A stretch of DNA of 5,473 bases from Verrucomicrobiota bacterium (lineage in GTDB: Bacteria; Verrucomicrobiota; Verrucomicrobiia; Chthoniobacterales; Xiphinematobacteraceae): NCBI GenBank assembly GCA_003176035.1, contig PSRL01000065.1, positions 1 to 5,473 on the forward strand, given 5' to 3'. The notes below the pieces were generated by a model that saw only the letters and a program-made list of their open reading frames with translations, did no database searches and was not told the DNA's origin. Below are positions 1 through 5,304 of the stretch, in pieces; within the stretch, counting starts at the first letter, position 1; each line of letters starts with the position of its first letter. The translations under genes and the position numbers were made by a program.

Positions 1-783
1 ATGGTGTTCTTTGGTTATAATTTTCTGCCGCCGTATTTGCGCTATGGAGTGATGGACGCGGCCGGGAAATTGACTCATGAATCGGAAATCAATATTCCGC
101 GCGCCGTTTTCATGCACGACTTCCTCATCACTGAAAGTTACAGTCTGTTTTTTGATTTGCCCGTGACCATCACCATCAACGGCTTGAAATATCAACCTGA
201 ACTGGGGGCGCGAATCGGCGTTGTCCCGCGCCTCGGAACAGACAAGGATGTACGCTGGATCCCCATTGAACCCTGCTGGGTTTATCATTTTCTGAACGCC
301 CATGAGGAAGGAAATCAAATCGTCATGCGTGGCTGTCGACGATTGGAATTTCCAGGGGGAGCTTCAAACCTTCATCAGTGGACTATTGATCTTTCCAGTG
401 GCAAACTCAGCGAAGCGGATCTTGACCTGGCTCCTTGCGAATTTCCCACCTTTAATCCGCGGCACATGGGCCGAATGTCCCGTTATGGCTACTGCGCCTC
501 AGGAAATGGTGAGGTCGAAGGCACCCTCAAATATGATTTGATCGCGCGAACAAGAAAAGTTTTTCCTTTTCGAGCGCAACAACGGGGAGGAGAAGCGCTT
601 TTCGTGGCCGATCCGGCTGGTAAAAATGAGGACGACGGATGGCTGCTCAATATCGTTTATGACGGCGCGAAGGACAACAGTGAGCTTCTGATATTGGACG
701 CCCACGATCTGAGTCAGGTCGCGACGGTGGAGTTGCCGAGGCGCGTGCCGTTTGGATTCCATTGTAATTGGCTCCCGGGCTAG
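1..783 (+). CDS. Carotenoid cleavage oxygenase (RPE65/CCD family), C-terminal part only
   Basis: Family enzymes are seven-bladed beta-propellers that use a four-histidine Fe(II) centre and O2 to split a double bond in carotenoids or apocarotenoids, giving aldehydes or ketones such as retinal. Seen here: the FMHDF block (third iron His at residue 39) followed by ITESYSLFFDLP; the IEPCWVYHFLNAHEE block (residues 89-102) with the conserved Glu90; the PRHMGRMSRYGY stretch (153-164); and the C-terminal PFGFHCNW block with the last iron His at 254. The usual family length is about 450-500 residues and the first two histidines are missing. The ATG at base 1 is therefore almost certainly an internal methionine and the gene starts outside the window. 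The GFH block has Cys255 where Gly or Ala is usual in my memory. The stop lies inside a hairpin shared with the convergent gene. The substrate cannot be read from this half. The family call is secure. Confidence 0.93.
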   Translation: MVFFGYNFLPPYLRYGVMDAAGKLTHESEINIPRAVFMHDFLITESYSLFFDLPVTITINGLKYQPELGARIGVVPRLGTDKDVRWIPIEPCWVYHFLNAHEEGNQIVMRGCRRLEFPGGASNLHQWTIDLSSGKLSEADLDLAPCEFPTFNPRHMGRMSRYGYCASGNGEVEGTLKYDLIARTRKVFPFRAQQRGGEALFVADPAGKNEDDGWLLNIVYDGAKDNSELLILDAHDLSQVATVELPRRVPFGFHCNWLPG

Positions 784-826
784 GGCTTTGCCAGGAAAAG
801 CACTCCCTAGCGAGCCTTACTGGCTC
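779..826. terminator. Two tandem hairpins between convergent genes, candidate terminator
   Basis: The 43-base gap between two convergent genes is almost filled by two inverted repeats. The first is GCTAGGG (779-785) with CCCTAGC (805-811), a perfect 7-bp stem that covers the stop codon of the carotenoid oxygenase gene and has a smaller CTTT/AAAG pairing inside its loop. The second is GAGCC (812-816) with GGCTC (822-826), a 5-bp stem that ends directly before the stop codon of the minus-strand gene. On the + strand the second stem is followed by TTAAGATTTGCCTTT, which is moderately T-rich. On the - strand no T-tract follows. It best fits a weak intrinsic terminator for the + strand gene. Confidence 0.4.
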
Positions 827-1522
827 TTAAGATTTGCCTTTCACCTTCTTCGGCGGGCCAGCGGACGATTCCGTACGCTCTTCTGGCGTCAGCCAGCCGG
901 TATCGTTGGTGAGATAGCGAATATACCAGCGGGCGTAGGCCTGATTCTGCCACTCCCCGGCCATTGAATCTGGCGAAGCTTTCAAGGTTTCTTGTTCACT
1001 CTTGATCATCATCTCGCAGGGGGAAGTTCCTTTGGCTGTTTGGGCGCCACCGGCTTCTATCCTCTTGAGATCGAGTACCGCTTGAGCATAGGCTGCCCGC
1101 CTCACCTCAAAAAGATTCTCCGGGTTTTGCGCAAGACGAGGGTGGGAATTGAATTTATCCTCCCATTTCGAACGAACCTCTCTAGCTTCGTCATCCAGCT
1201 TTTTTACAAACTGAGCATGACTGTCTTGGGGTAAATCCACCTGGTAGCCGGATTTCTTATCCCTCATATAGTATTGCTGTCTTTGCCAAAGGGACTTGCA
1301 CCATTTTTCACGTTCCTCTTTCGTTTGATTGGCGAGCCGATCAAGTCGTTTCTCGTCACCTTCCTTGTTGAAAATTCTTAAGGCATCTGCGCCCCTTTGT
1401 CGATCATTGAGCGCTTCATTATTGAATGCTTGGATAACCGCTTGTCGTTGCGTTTCGGCTTCAGCGTCCAAATGGGAGGCAGTTGCAAAGGTAAGAAATG
1501 AAAAAGCAATGTTCAGCAGCAT
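827..1522 (-). CDS. Small charged, probably exported protein of unknown function
   Basis: I do not recognise this 231-residue protein. Residues 1-16 (MLLNIAFSFLTFATAS) look like a signal-peptide core, with ATAS as a possible cleavage region, but the usual Lys/Arg before the hydrophobic stretch is absent. The rest is rich in Lys, Arg, Glu, Asp and Gln and probably helical, with Trp and Tyr scattered in it (WCKSLWQRQQYYMRDKK at 74-90, ARWYIRYL at 197-204). There are two cysteines, 75 and 169, and a basic tail ending PPKKVKGKS. The start is the only ATG in frame; an in-frame stop lies upstream at 1541-1543. No good Shine-Dalgarno is seen, only GAAG a few bases upstream. An overlapping ATG at 1530 (ATGAAG) is two positions out of frame; see findings. 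The upstream gap carries a TGAGTCA motif also found before the gene starting at 4330. The reading frame is likely real; the function is open. Confidence 0.72.
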   Translation of the reverse strand: MLLNIAFSFLTFATASHLDAEAETQRQAVIQAFNNEALNDRQRGADALRIFNKEGDEKRLDRLANQTKEEREKWCKSLWQRQQYYMRDKKSGYQVDLPQDSHAQFVKKLDDEAREVRSKWEDKFNSHPRLAQNPENLFEVRRAAYAQAVLDLKRIEAGGAQTAKGTSPCEMMIKSEQETLKASPDSMAGEWQNQAYARWYIRYLTNDTGWLTPEERTESSAGPPKKVKGKS

Positions 1523-1535
1523 ATCTTCATTTCGG

Positions 1536-1553
1536 TTGAGTCATAAATTGACT
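1536..1553. promoter_or_regulatory. TGAGTCA / TTGACT inverted motif upstream of the 1522 start
   Basis: AGTCA (1539-1543) and TGACT (1549-1553) form an inverted pair separated by five bases, within TTGAGTCA and ATTGACT. It lies about 15-30 bases upstream of the minus-strand start at 1522. The same core is repeated three times upstream of the gene starting at 4330. It could be a regulator-binding site or overlap a promoter. No matching -35/-10 pair was found. The role is inferred from position and recurrence only. Confidence 0.25.
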
Positions 1554-1651
1554 TTACCAAGTTGATGGTTGAACCTCTGCCAATGTGTTTGCATTGTTTC
1601 TTACCCACCTGATTTATTGGCCAAGAGTCTAGAATCCCTAATCTAATCGAT

Positions 1652-2434
1652 TTACGCGAGTTGATACTGTCCCTTGGCCACAAAACCTGGCGCGCCCCCG
1701 TAAGGGTGAATTTGATAAGGTCGAAGGTCCGGCACGTCACTAGAACAATCCCCGGCATAGAATTGAAAACTTAAATCCTGTGACAGGATCGATTGCAGAA
1801 TCGCTCCCGTTTCGGGACGGCAGTTGAACACTGTCTTCCAAGCCCGAATCTGTCCCGGCCGGTGAAAATCACTGCTCGCAACCAATGGCAGTCCGCTCGC
1901 CAAAACTTCTTCGAAAAGAACCGGGCCGCTGGCCACTTCCCAGGCGTCCAGCTCATGGCGAAGTTCGCGGCGCCGATCCCAAAGAAAGTAAGTTTGTTTT
2001 TCAAATTTCCGCGTCGACACCGGATGGGCGGCGATAGCCAAAGCGTCTTGCGCCCGAATTTGGCGGCAAATATCGACGACATCCCGATCGGCGGAAACAA
2101 ATTTGCGAGCATTGAGAGCCACGATGTGGGCCGACCGGCTGTTGGAAATTGAATTCTTGGTGATCTCATATCCTGGAATCACTTTCATTCGGTATTGATT
2201 CCAAGCCCGTCGGCCCTCCACCTCAATTTCATGCATGTACTGGTCAAAATTCTCTTCAGTTAGAGTGTATTTAAGATATTGCGCCGCCCGCCCAAGAAAG
2301 CTCTGACGCTCGCAAAGATGATCGGTGATTGCGATCGCGCCAAATCCGCGAGATCCGTAAAAATCTGTCAACTCGGAAATACTCAGCTGTCCATCACTAT
2401 AGTTCGAATGAACGTGCAGGTCGGCGATGATCAT
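1652..2434 (-). CDS. PHP-domain metal-dependent phosphoesterase
   Basis: This is a complete 260-residue PHP-superfamily protein, the fold of histidinol phosphatase, the DNA polymerase III alpha N-terminal domain and E. coli TrpH/RNase AM. The family hydrolyses phosphoester bonds with a cluster of divalent metals held by His, Asp and Glu. All signature blocks are visible: DLHVHSNYSDG (D6, H8, H10), TDH (D38, H39), the metal-bridging Glu in PGYE (E90), H103 in AHIVAL, H137 in AAHP, and SSDFH (D189, H191). The first motif begins at residue 5, as is normal for stand-alone PHP enzymes. The middle (48-82) holds a helical insertion, QYLKYTLTEENFDQYMHEI, similar in place to the insert of cytosolic PHP enzymes. 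No signal peptide is seen, so it is probably cytoplasmic. The start lacks a clear Shine-Dalgarno (AT-rich GACAATATTTAT precedes the ATG) but fits the motif position. It is divergent from the SUI1 gene across 118 bases. Substrate unknown; a nuclease or nucleotide phosphatase role is possible. Confidence 0.92.
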   Translation of the reverse strand: MIIADLHVHSNYSDGQLSISELTDFYGSRGFGAIAITDHLCERQSFLGRAAQYLKYTLTEENFDQYMHEIEVEGRRAWNQYRMKVIPGYEITKNSISNSRSAHIVALNARKFVSADRDVVDICRQIRAQDALAIAAHPVSTRKFEKQTYFLWDRRRELRHELDAWEVASGPVLFEEVLASGLPLVASSDFHRPGQIRAWKTVFNCRPETGAILQSILSQDLSFQFYAGDCSSDVPDLRPYQIHPYGGAPGFVAKGQYQLA

Positions 2435-2512
2435 ATAAATATTGTCGCCATTTCTGATCAGGGACCCAGTCAGGAATTAGACATGCTTTGCTTAAATTCG
2501 AAGGACAGCTCC

Positions 2513-2541
2513 TTGACAGAAACCCAACAATCAGGTCCATT
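2513..2541 (+). promoter_or_regulatory. Candidate promoter for the SUI1 gene
   Basis: A perfect -35 hexamer TTGACA lies at 2513-2518. The hexamer 17 bases further on, TCCATT (2536-2541), matches TATAAT at only three positions. If used, transcription would start only a few bases before the ATG at 2553, giving a nearly leaderless message, which would agree with the lack of a Shine-Dalgarno there. The -35 is convincing and the -10 is weak. Confidence 0.25.
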
Positions 2542-2552
2542 CATAGAAACTG

Positions 2553-2915
2553 ATGAAGAACACCAGGCTTGTTTATTCGACAGACCCAAAAGAAAACGTC
2601 AAATGCCCAAAGTGCGGCGAAATCGTCAAAGAATGTGAATGCCCGCCGCCCGTCGAACTCAAGGGGCGCAATTTCGTCGCGATATTACGGATTGAAAAAG
2701 GCGGCCGCCGGGGAAAAACAGTGACGATCATTGATCACTTGCCAAAGGTCGAGGTGTTCCTTAAGGAGCTGGCCTCAGAAGCCAAGAAAAAATGCGGAGT
2801 TGGCGGCACGTATTTGATGGACGGCAAAGAAGGGGTCATTGAAATCCAAGGCGATCAACGCGAAAACTTGCGGAAGCTTCTCACCGAGAAAGGCTACAAG
2901 GTCAAAGGGTCATAG
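2553..2915 (+). CDS. yciH: SUI1/YciH-family translation factor (eIF1-like)
   Basis: The 120-residue product matches bacterial SUI1 proteins (E. coli YciH is about 108 residues), related to eukaryotic and archaeal eIF1. The family is thought to bind the 30S subunit and affect start-codon or initiator-tRNA selection; in bacteria it is not essential. Order of motifs: RLVYSTD at 5-11; a CPKC...CEC cluster (C18, C21, C28, C30) that may bind zinc and is absent from E. coli YciH as I recall it; then the SUI1 core with GGRRGKTVTII (50-60), LKELASEAKKKCGVGGTY (70-87), the EGVIEIQGDQRENL block (93-106) and the final KGYKVKGS. The ATG at 2553 puts the conserved N-terminal motif at the expected distance, although no Shine-Dalgarno is visible. 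The gene is divergent from the PHP gene and converges with the gene ending at 2960, 44 bases beyond its stop. It is probably transcribed alone. The family call is secure; the symbol is given by family resemblance. Confidence 0.93.
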   Translation: MKNTRLVYSTDPKENVKCPKCGEIVKECECPPPVELKGRNFVAILRIEKGGRRGKTVTIIDHLPKVEVFLKELASEAKKKCGVGGTYLMDGKEGVIEIQGDQRENLRKLLTEKGYKVKGS

Positions 2916-2950
2916 TGAAAGCGGTAATTTCAGCCAAAAGCGCACACACT

Positions 2951-2999
2951 AGGCTCATTTTACGGTTGATTGGGAGTCCAATCAACCGGAATGGAGCCT
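2951..2999. terminator. Long hairpin at a convergent gene end, candidate terminator
   Basis: A perfect 11-bp stem, CGGTTGATTGG (2963-2973) with CCAATCAACCG (2978-2988), closes on a four-base loop GAGT. Outside it CATT (2956-2959) can pair with AATG (2990-2993), and AGGCT (2951-2955) with AGCCT (2995-2999). This makes about 20 paired positions with one small internal loop and one bulged G. The structure lies 35 bases after the SUI1 stop and covers the stop codon and last twelve or so codons of the minus-strand gene. Neither side has a proper T-tract, so it may stop transcription in both directions weakly, protect 3' ends, or be something else. Confidence 0.4.
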
Positions 3000-4330
3000 C
3001 TTCCGTCCCGGATTCTGATGCGTCTACTTAAAAGCTCTTGAAGAAATTCACCGACGGGAGGCATTTCCTCGAATTCGAAGGTTTCAACGTTATCTAAATT
3101 TCTTGGGCCTAGATACAAAATTTCAATACTACCGGATTGATTTCCGCTGCGGAAAGGTTCCAGGGAGGTACCCTTAAATGCTGAGTGCAGCGGTGGCAAT
3201 TTTTTGTACCTTAACGAGGCGAGACGCCAACTTCTATAGGCATCACTCTCCAAATAGTCATTATAAGCCCTCTCAAAAGCGACCTGTTTCAATTCCCACT
3301 CCTTCATACTTTCGAGGTAGATGCCATATCGATGCAAAAAGTCCTGGTGTTTGGAGTTTCGCATCAGTGCAATAGGGTCTGATTGTAGTGGTGGTCCGTC
3401 ATATATTGGGCGCCGCGGGGGTGCTGGAGCTAAAGGAGGCTCTGGCTGAGGCCTCGGCGGCCGGATGGACTCAGGGAGACCAGACCAATCTTGGATAAGT
3501 TGGTCATGGGGTTCAAATTGTGCATAAAAACCGATGTGGTTATGTATCACTGGGTATAGAAGAAACGGAACTATCAGCGCACGATATTTCCAAGGAATAA
3601 AATGTCCTGCCCAAGAAAGAGCTTCGGGTTGGTGATCATCTTCATTTGTATTAAATATTGAACCCAACGAGTCGCCAATGTGCAGTGCGATTCGATCAAC
3701 CATGTCTTTCTTAAAAATGTAAATGTCCTCGCCGTAGTCATGATCGTCATCGCGGGTCGACCTGTCCTGCGCCAACCCGCTTTCCGAGGAGGGTCTCAGG
3801 TATCCATAAAAGGGCTTAATATTAGGGTCGAGGCTGGTATATTCAGAATGAGACAGCCCCAACATCGCGGATTCGGTCCAGTTGCGAATAAGGTTGTTTT
3901 CAGTGCCACGAGACTTACCCGTGAAATGAATGTTTTGAAATCCCTGATGTAAGATCCTTAGTCGCACCTCCTGTGGAACACGAACCGCAAACTCAGAATG
4001 GGAATCGACAGTTTCCAAAAGTCTCGCGGCTTCTGGACCGTAGTTGCGTATTGCAAGCCTAAGGCTGGCGTCGTCTTTAAAGCCGGTTGATGAGTAAGTC
4101 TCGAGAAATCGTGCTTCCAACCGCCGAGCGAGCCAGCGACCGGCTTCGAGAGGTGGCAGACGGGTTGGCAAGTTCCTACTGGAAAAGCTGAAAACTTTGG
4201 CGCAAGATAGTTGGAGAGCTAATGCCCCGTTCGAAGTTGCAATGGCGAAGCGGGGACTGGTGACAAAAATTGTCCAGCCAAAAAGCAAAGGCTTAAAGGT
4301 CAGAATCCTGTGGAACCGAATGGCCATCAT
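2960..4330 (-). CDS. Exported protein with a DUF3626-like middle region and proline-rich linker
   Basis: This is a 456-residue protein. Residues 1-31 look like a Sec signal peptide: basic RFHR, hydrophobic LLFGWTIFVT, possible cleavage after AIA. A single Cys43 follows in LSCAKVFS. Residues 119-280 show a motif order that resembles DUF3626 proteins as I remember them: ILHQGFQNIHFTGKSRG (126-142, compare a 'DGRYRNQFETGxSNG' block), PFYGYL (173-178, compare 'PxYGAL'), YGEDIYIFKKDMVDRIALHIGDS (199-221, compare 'FGSxxLRLxxxVLxRxTFxxxDS') and GFYAQFEPHD (267-276). Residues 291-309 are a proline-rich linker (PPRPQPEPPLAPAPPRRP). The C-terminal part (326-456) is charged, with a helical segment about 330-375, and matches nothing I know. 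The start is an ATGATG pair with no Shine-Dalgarno; a CATAAT box sits five bases before it. The gap upstream has three TGACTC repeats. Family resemblance is from memory and remote; the function, perhaps an enzyme or toxin-like factor acting outside the cytoplasm, is a guess. Confidence 0.75.
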   Translation of the reverse strand: MMAIRFHRILTFKPLLFGWTIFVTSPRFAIATSNGALALQLSCAKVFSFSSRNLPTRLPPLEAGRWLARRLEARFLETYSSTGFKDDASLRLAIRNYGPEAARLLETVDSHSEFAVRVPQEVRLRILHQGFQNIHFTGKSRGTENNLIRNWTESAMLGLSHSEYTSLDPNIKPFYGYLRPSSESGLAQDRSTRDDDHDYGEDIYIFKKDMVDRIALHIGDSLGSIFNTNEDDHQPEALSWAGHFIPWKYRALIVPFLLYPVIHNHIGFYAQFEPHDQLIQDWSGLPESIRPPRPQPEPPLAPAPPRRPIYDGPPLQSDPIALMRNSKHQDFLHRYGIYLESMKEWELKQVAFERAYNDYLESDAYRSWRLASLRYKKLPPLHSAFKGTSLEPFRSGNQSGSIEILYLGPRNLDNVETFEFEEMPPVGEFLQELLSRRIRIRDGRGSIPVDWTPNQP

Positions 4331-4371
4331 CGGAAATTATGCAAATCTTGAACCATTTGTGTGATTTTCCC
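4331..4371 (-). promoter_or_regulatory. Leader of the 4330 gene with a CATAAT box next to the start
   Basis: Reading the - strand from the repeat array toward the start codon, the leader has no Shine-Dalgarno but has CATAAT (5 of 6 match to TATAAT) five bases before the ATG. With -10 that close, the message would be leaderless. The nearest TTGACT lies 33 bases upstream of the box, too far for a normal sigma-70 pair, so an activator-dependent promoter or a chance match are both possible. Confidence 0.2.
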
Positions 4372-4402
4372 ATGAGTCAATGCGGAGTCAATATGAGTCA
4401 AT
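4372..4402. repeat. Three direct copies of GAGTCAAT at 10-11 base spacing upstream of the 4330 start
   Basis: GAGTCAAT occurs at 4374-4381, 4385-4392 and 4395-4402, so the copies start 11 and 10 bases apart, about one DNA turn. The first and third copies are extended to ATGAGTCAAT. Read on the - strand, the direction of the next gene, each copy is ATTGACTC and contains TTGACT, one base off a -35 hexamer. The array ends about 40 bases before the minus-strand start at 4330. It is a plausible operator or activator array for the downstream exported protein. Confidence 0.5.
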
Positions 4403-4459
4403 ACGACGAAGTCCGACTTGCCCTTGGCTCCTCCGAAGTCTACGGCTTTCTGGGCCTTC

Positions 4460-5293
4460 TTAAGGCTGAACCAAGAGGGCCGGCTCCGAGCTGTCAAAAG
4501 AGAATCCCAGGGAAGGAATCCACTCGCACCTAAAACCAGAAAAGGCCTCACAGATGCCGTTGGCAAGGAACTCCGCCATGGAGAGCGGCCTCTTGAGGTA
4601 TTTAACCGTGGCCGAATATTCCTCAAAACTGTAGCGGGTCCCGTCCATCCGCAAAGGGATCCGACCGCCCTGGGATTCGGCGATCTTTCGAATGGCTGCA
4701 TATGCCTCCGACCTGCTGGCGGACTTAAAGAGGAAAGGGGATCCATATTCATATCCGTCAGGAATCTTTTCGCGGGTGCCTTGGATCTTTGCGTTCAATT
4801 TCTCACCCACCTTCAGTTCCAAAGTATCGGGAGGAGTTGATTTTTCCGGCGAAGTCGAAGTGACGACGACTTGTTTGTCCTCTTTGCGACGTAGGCAAAC
4901 TTCCTCGGCTGGATTGGATAAAAAAGGAGCCTGTGAATTGAGCTCAGTGTAGAGATGGAATTGATGAGCAAGGTGGGATGTCGTTTGCTCAAAGTAGACG
5001 TAACGATACGCTGAGTATATTTCAAGAACCATTTTTTGGGGCCTTTGCGGGTCGCAGAGCTTTGTAAAATCACCGAGGGCGACCGTAGTGACTACTCCAG
5101 CCTCCTTTCTCGCGATCACGACCTGATAGGGAGAGGATGGATCACTTGCCAAGTAAAAATGAATTTCTGACCAATAGGAGTTGGCATCAGGCTCGCTTGC
5201 CTCATCGGCATTTGCAAAGACCGCTGAAAGCACAAAATAAAATCCAATCGTTAATGCAAGTCTCAGCGTCGGCGCACAATCGATTAGTTTCAT
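4460..5293 (-). CDS. Exported protein of unknown function (277 aa)
   Basis: I do not recognise this protein. Residues 1-29 form a good Sec signal peptide: Lys2, a hydrophobic core LALTIGFYFVLSAVF, and an ANA cleavage site before DEAS. The mature part has cysteines at 80, 133, 248 and 256, enough for two disulfides in the periplasm. Residues 140-156 (QVVVTSTSPEKSTPPDT) look like a Ser/Thr/Pro linker dividing an N-terminal domain (about 36-138) from a C-terminal one (about 158-270). The latter, with SEAYAAIRKIAESQGGRI, then YSATVKYLKRPLSMAEFLANGICEAF and GFRCEW, resembles in pattern the small alpha/beta fold of secretin or TonB-receptor N-domains (STN); this is only a weak analogy. The start at 5293 is chosen over an in-frame ATG at 5368 because AAGGAG stands five bases upstream and the signal peptide then begins MK. 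It lies 129 bases before the next minus-strand gene, which seems to have its own control region. Confidence 0.75.
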   Translation of the reverse strand: MKLIDCAPTLRLALTIGFYFVLSAVFANADEASEPDANSYWSEIHFYLASDPSSPYQVVIARKEAGVVTTVALGDFTKLCDPQRPQKMVLEIYSAYRYVYFEQTTSHLAHQFHLYTELNSQAPFLSNPAEEVCLRRKEDKQVVVTSTSPEKSTPPDTLELKVGEKLNAKIQGTREKIPDGYEYGSPFLFKSASRSEAYAAIRKIAESQGGRIPLRMDGTRYSFEEYSATVKYLKRPLSMAEFLANGICEAFSGFRCEWIPSLGFSFDSSEPALLVQP

Positions 5294-5298
5294 AAGCT

Positions 5299-5304
5299 CT
5301 CCTT
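5299..5304 (-). promoter_or_regulatory. Shine-Dalgarno AAGGAG that fixes the 5293 start
   Basis: On the - strand GAAGGAGAGCTT directly precedes the ATG at 5293, placing AAGGAG five bases from the start codon. It is the only strong ribosome binding site in the window and decides against the longer reading frame from 5368. Confidence 0.75.

Noticed and set aside
1523..1651. Intergenic gap of exactly 129 bases, the same length as the gap at 4331-4459
   Set aside because: The two gaps do not align beyond the short TGAGTCA core, so equal length appears to be coincidence.
1793..2152. Plus-strand open frame inside the PHP gene
   Set aside because: It lies entirely opposite a gene with all PHP motifs intact and shows no domain of its own.
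2454..2461. Palindrome CTGATCAG in the divergent PHP/SUI1 gap
   Set aside because: An isolated eight-base palindrome with no second copy nearby is within chance expectation.
2279..2638. Plus-strand open frame across the start of the PHP gene and into the SUI1 gene
   Set aside because: Both overlapped genes have clear family motifs in their own frames; this frame shows no recognisable motif.
4454..4466. Hairpin GCCTT/AAGGC at the stop of the 4460-5293 gene
   Set aside because: The stem is only five base pairs with a three-base loop and no T-tract follows on the minus strand, so a terminator is not supported.
4327..4752. Minus-strand reading frame of 141 codons
   Set aside because: It overlaps most of the C-terminal half of the exported protein at 4460-5293 in another frame, has no signal peptide, domain or ribosome binding site, and its composition looks like a shadow frame.
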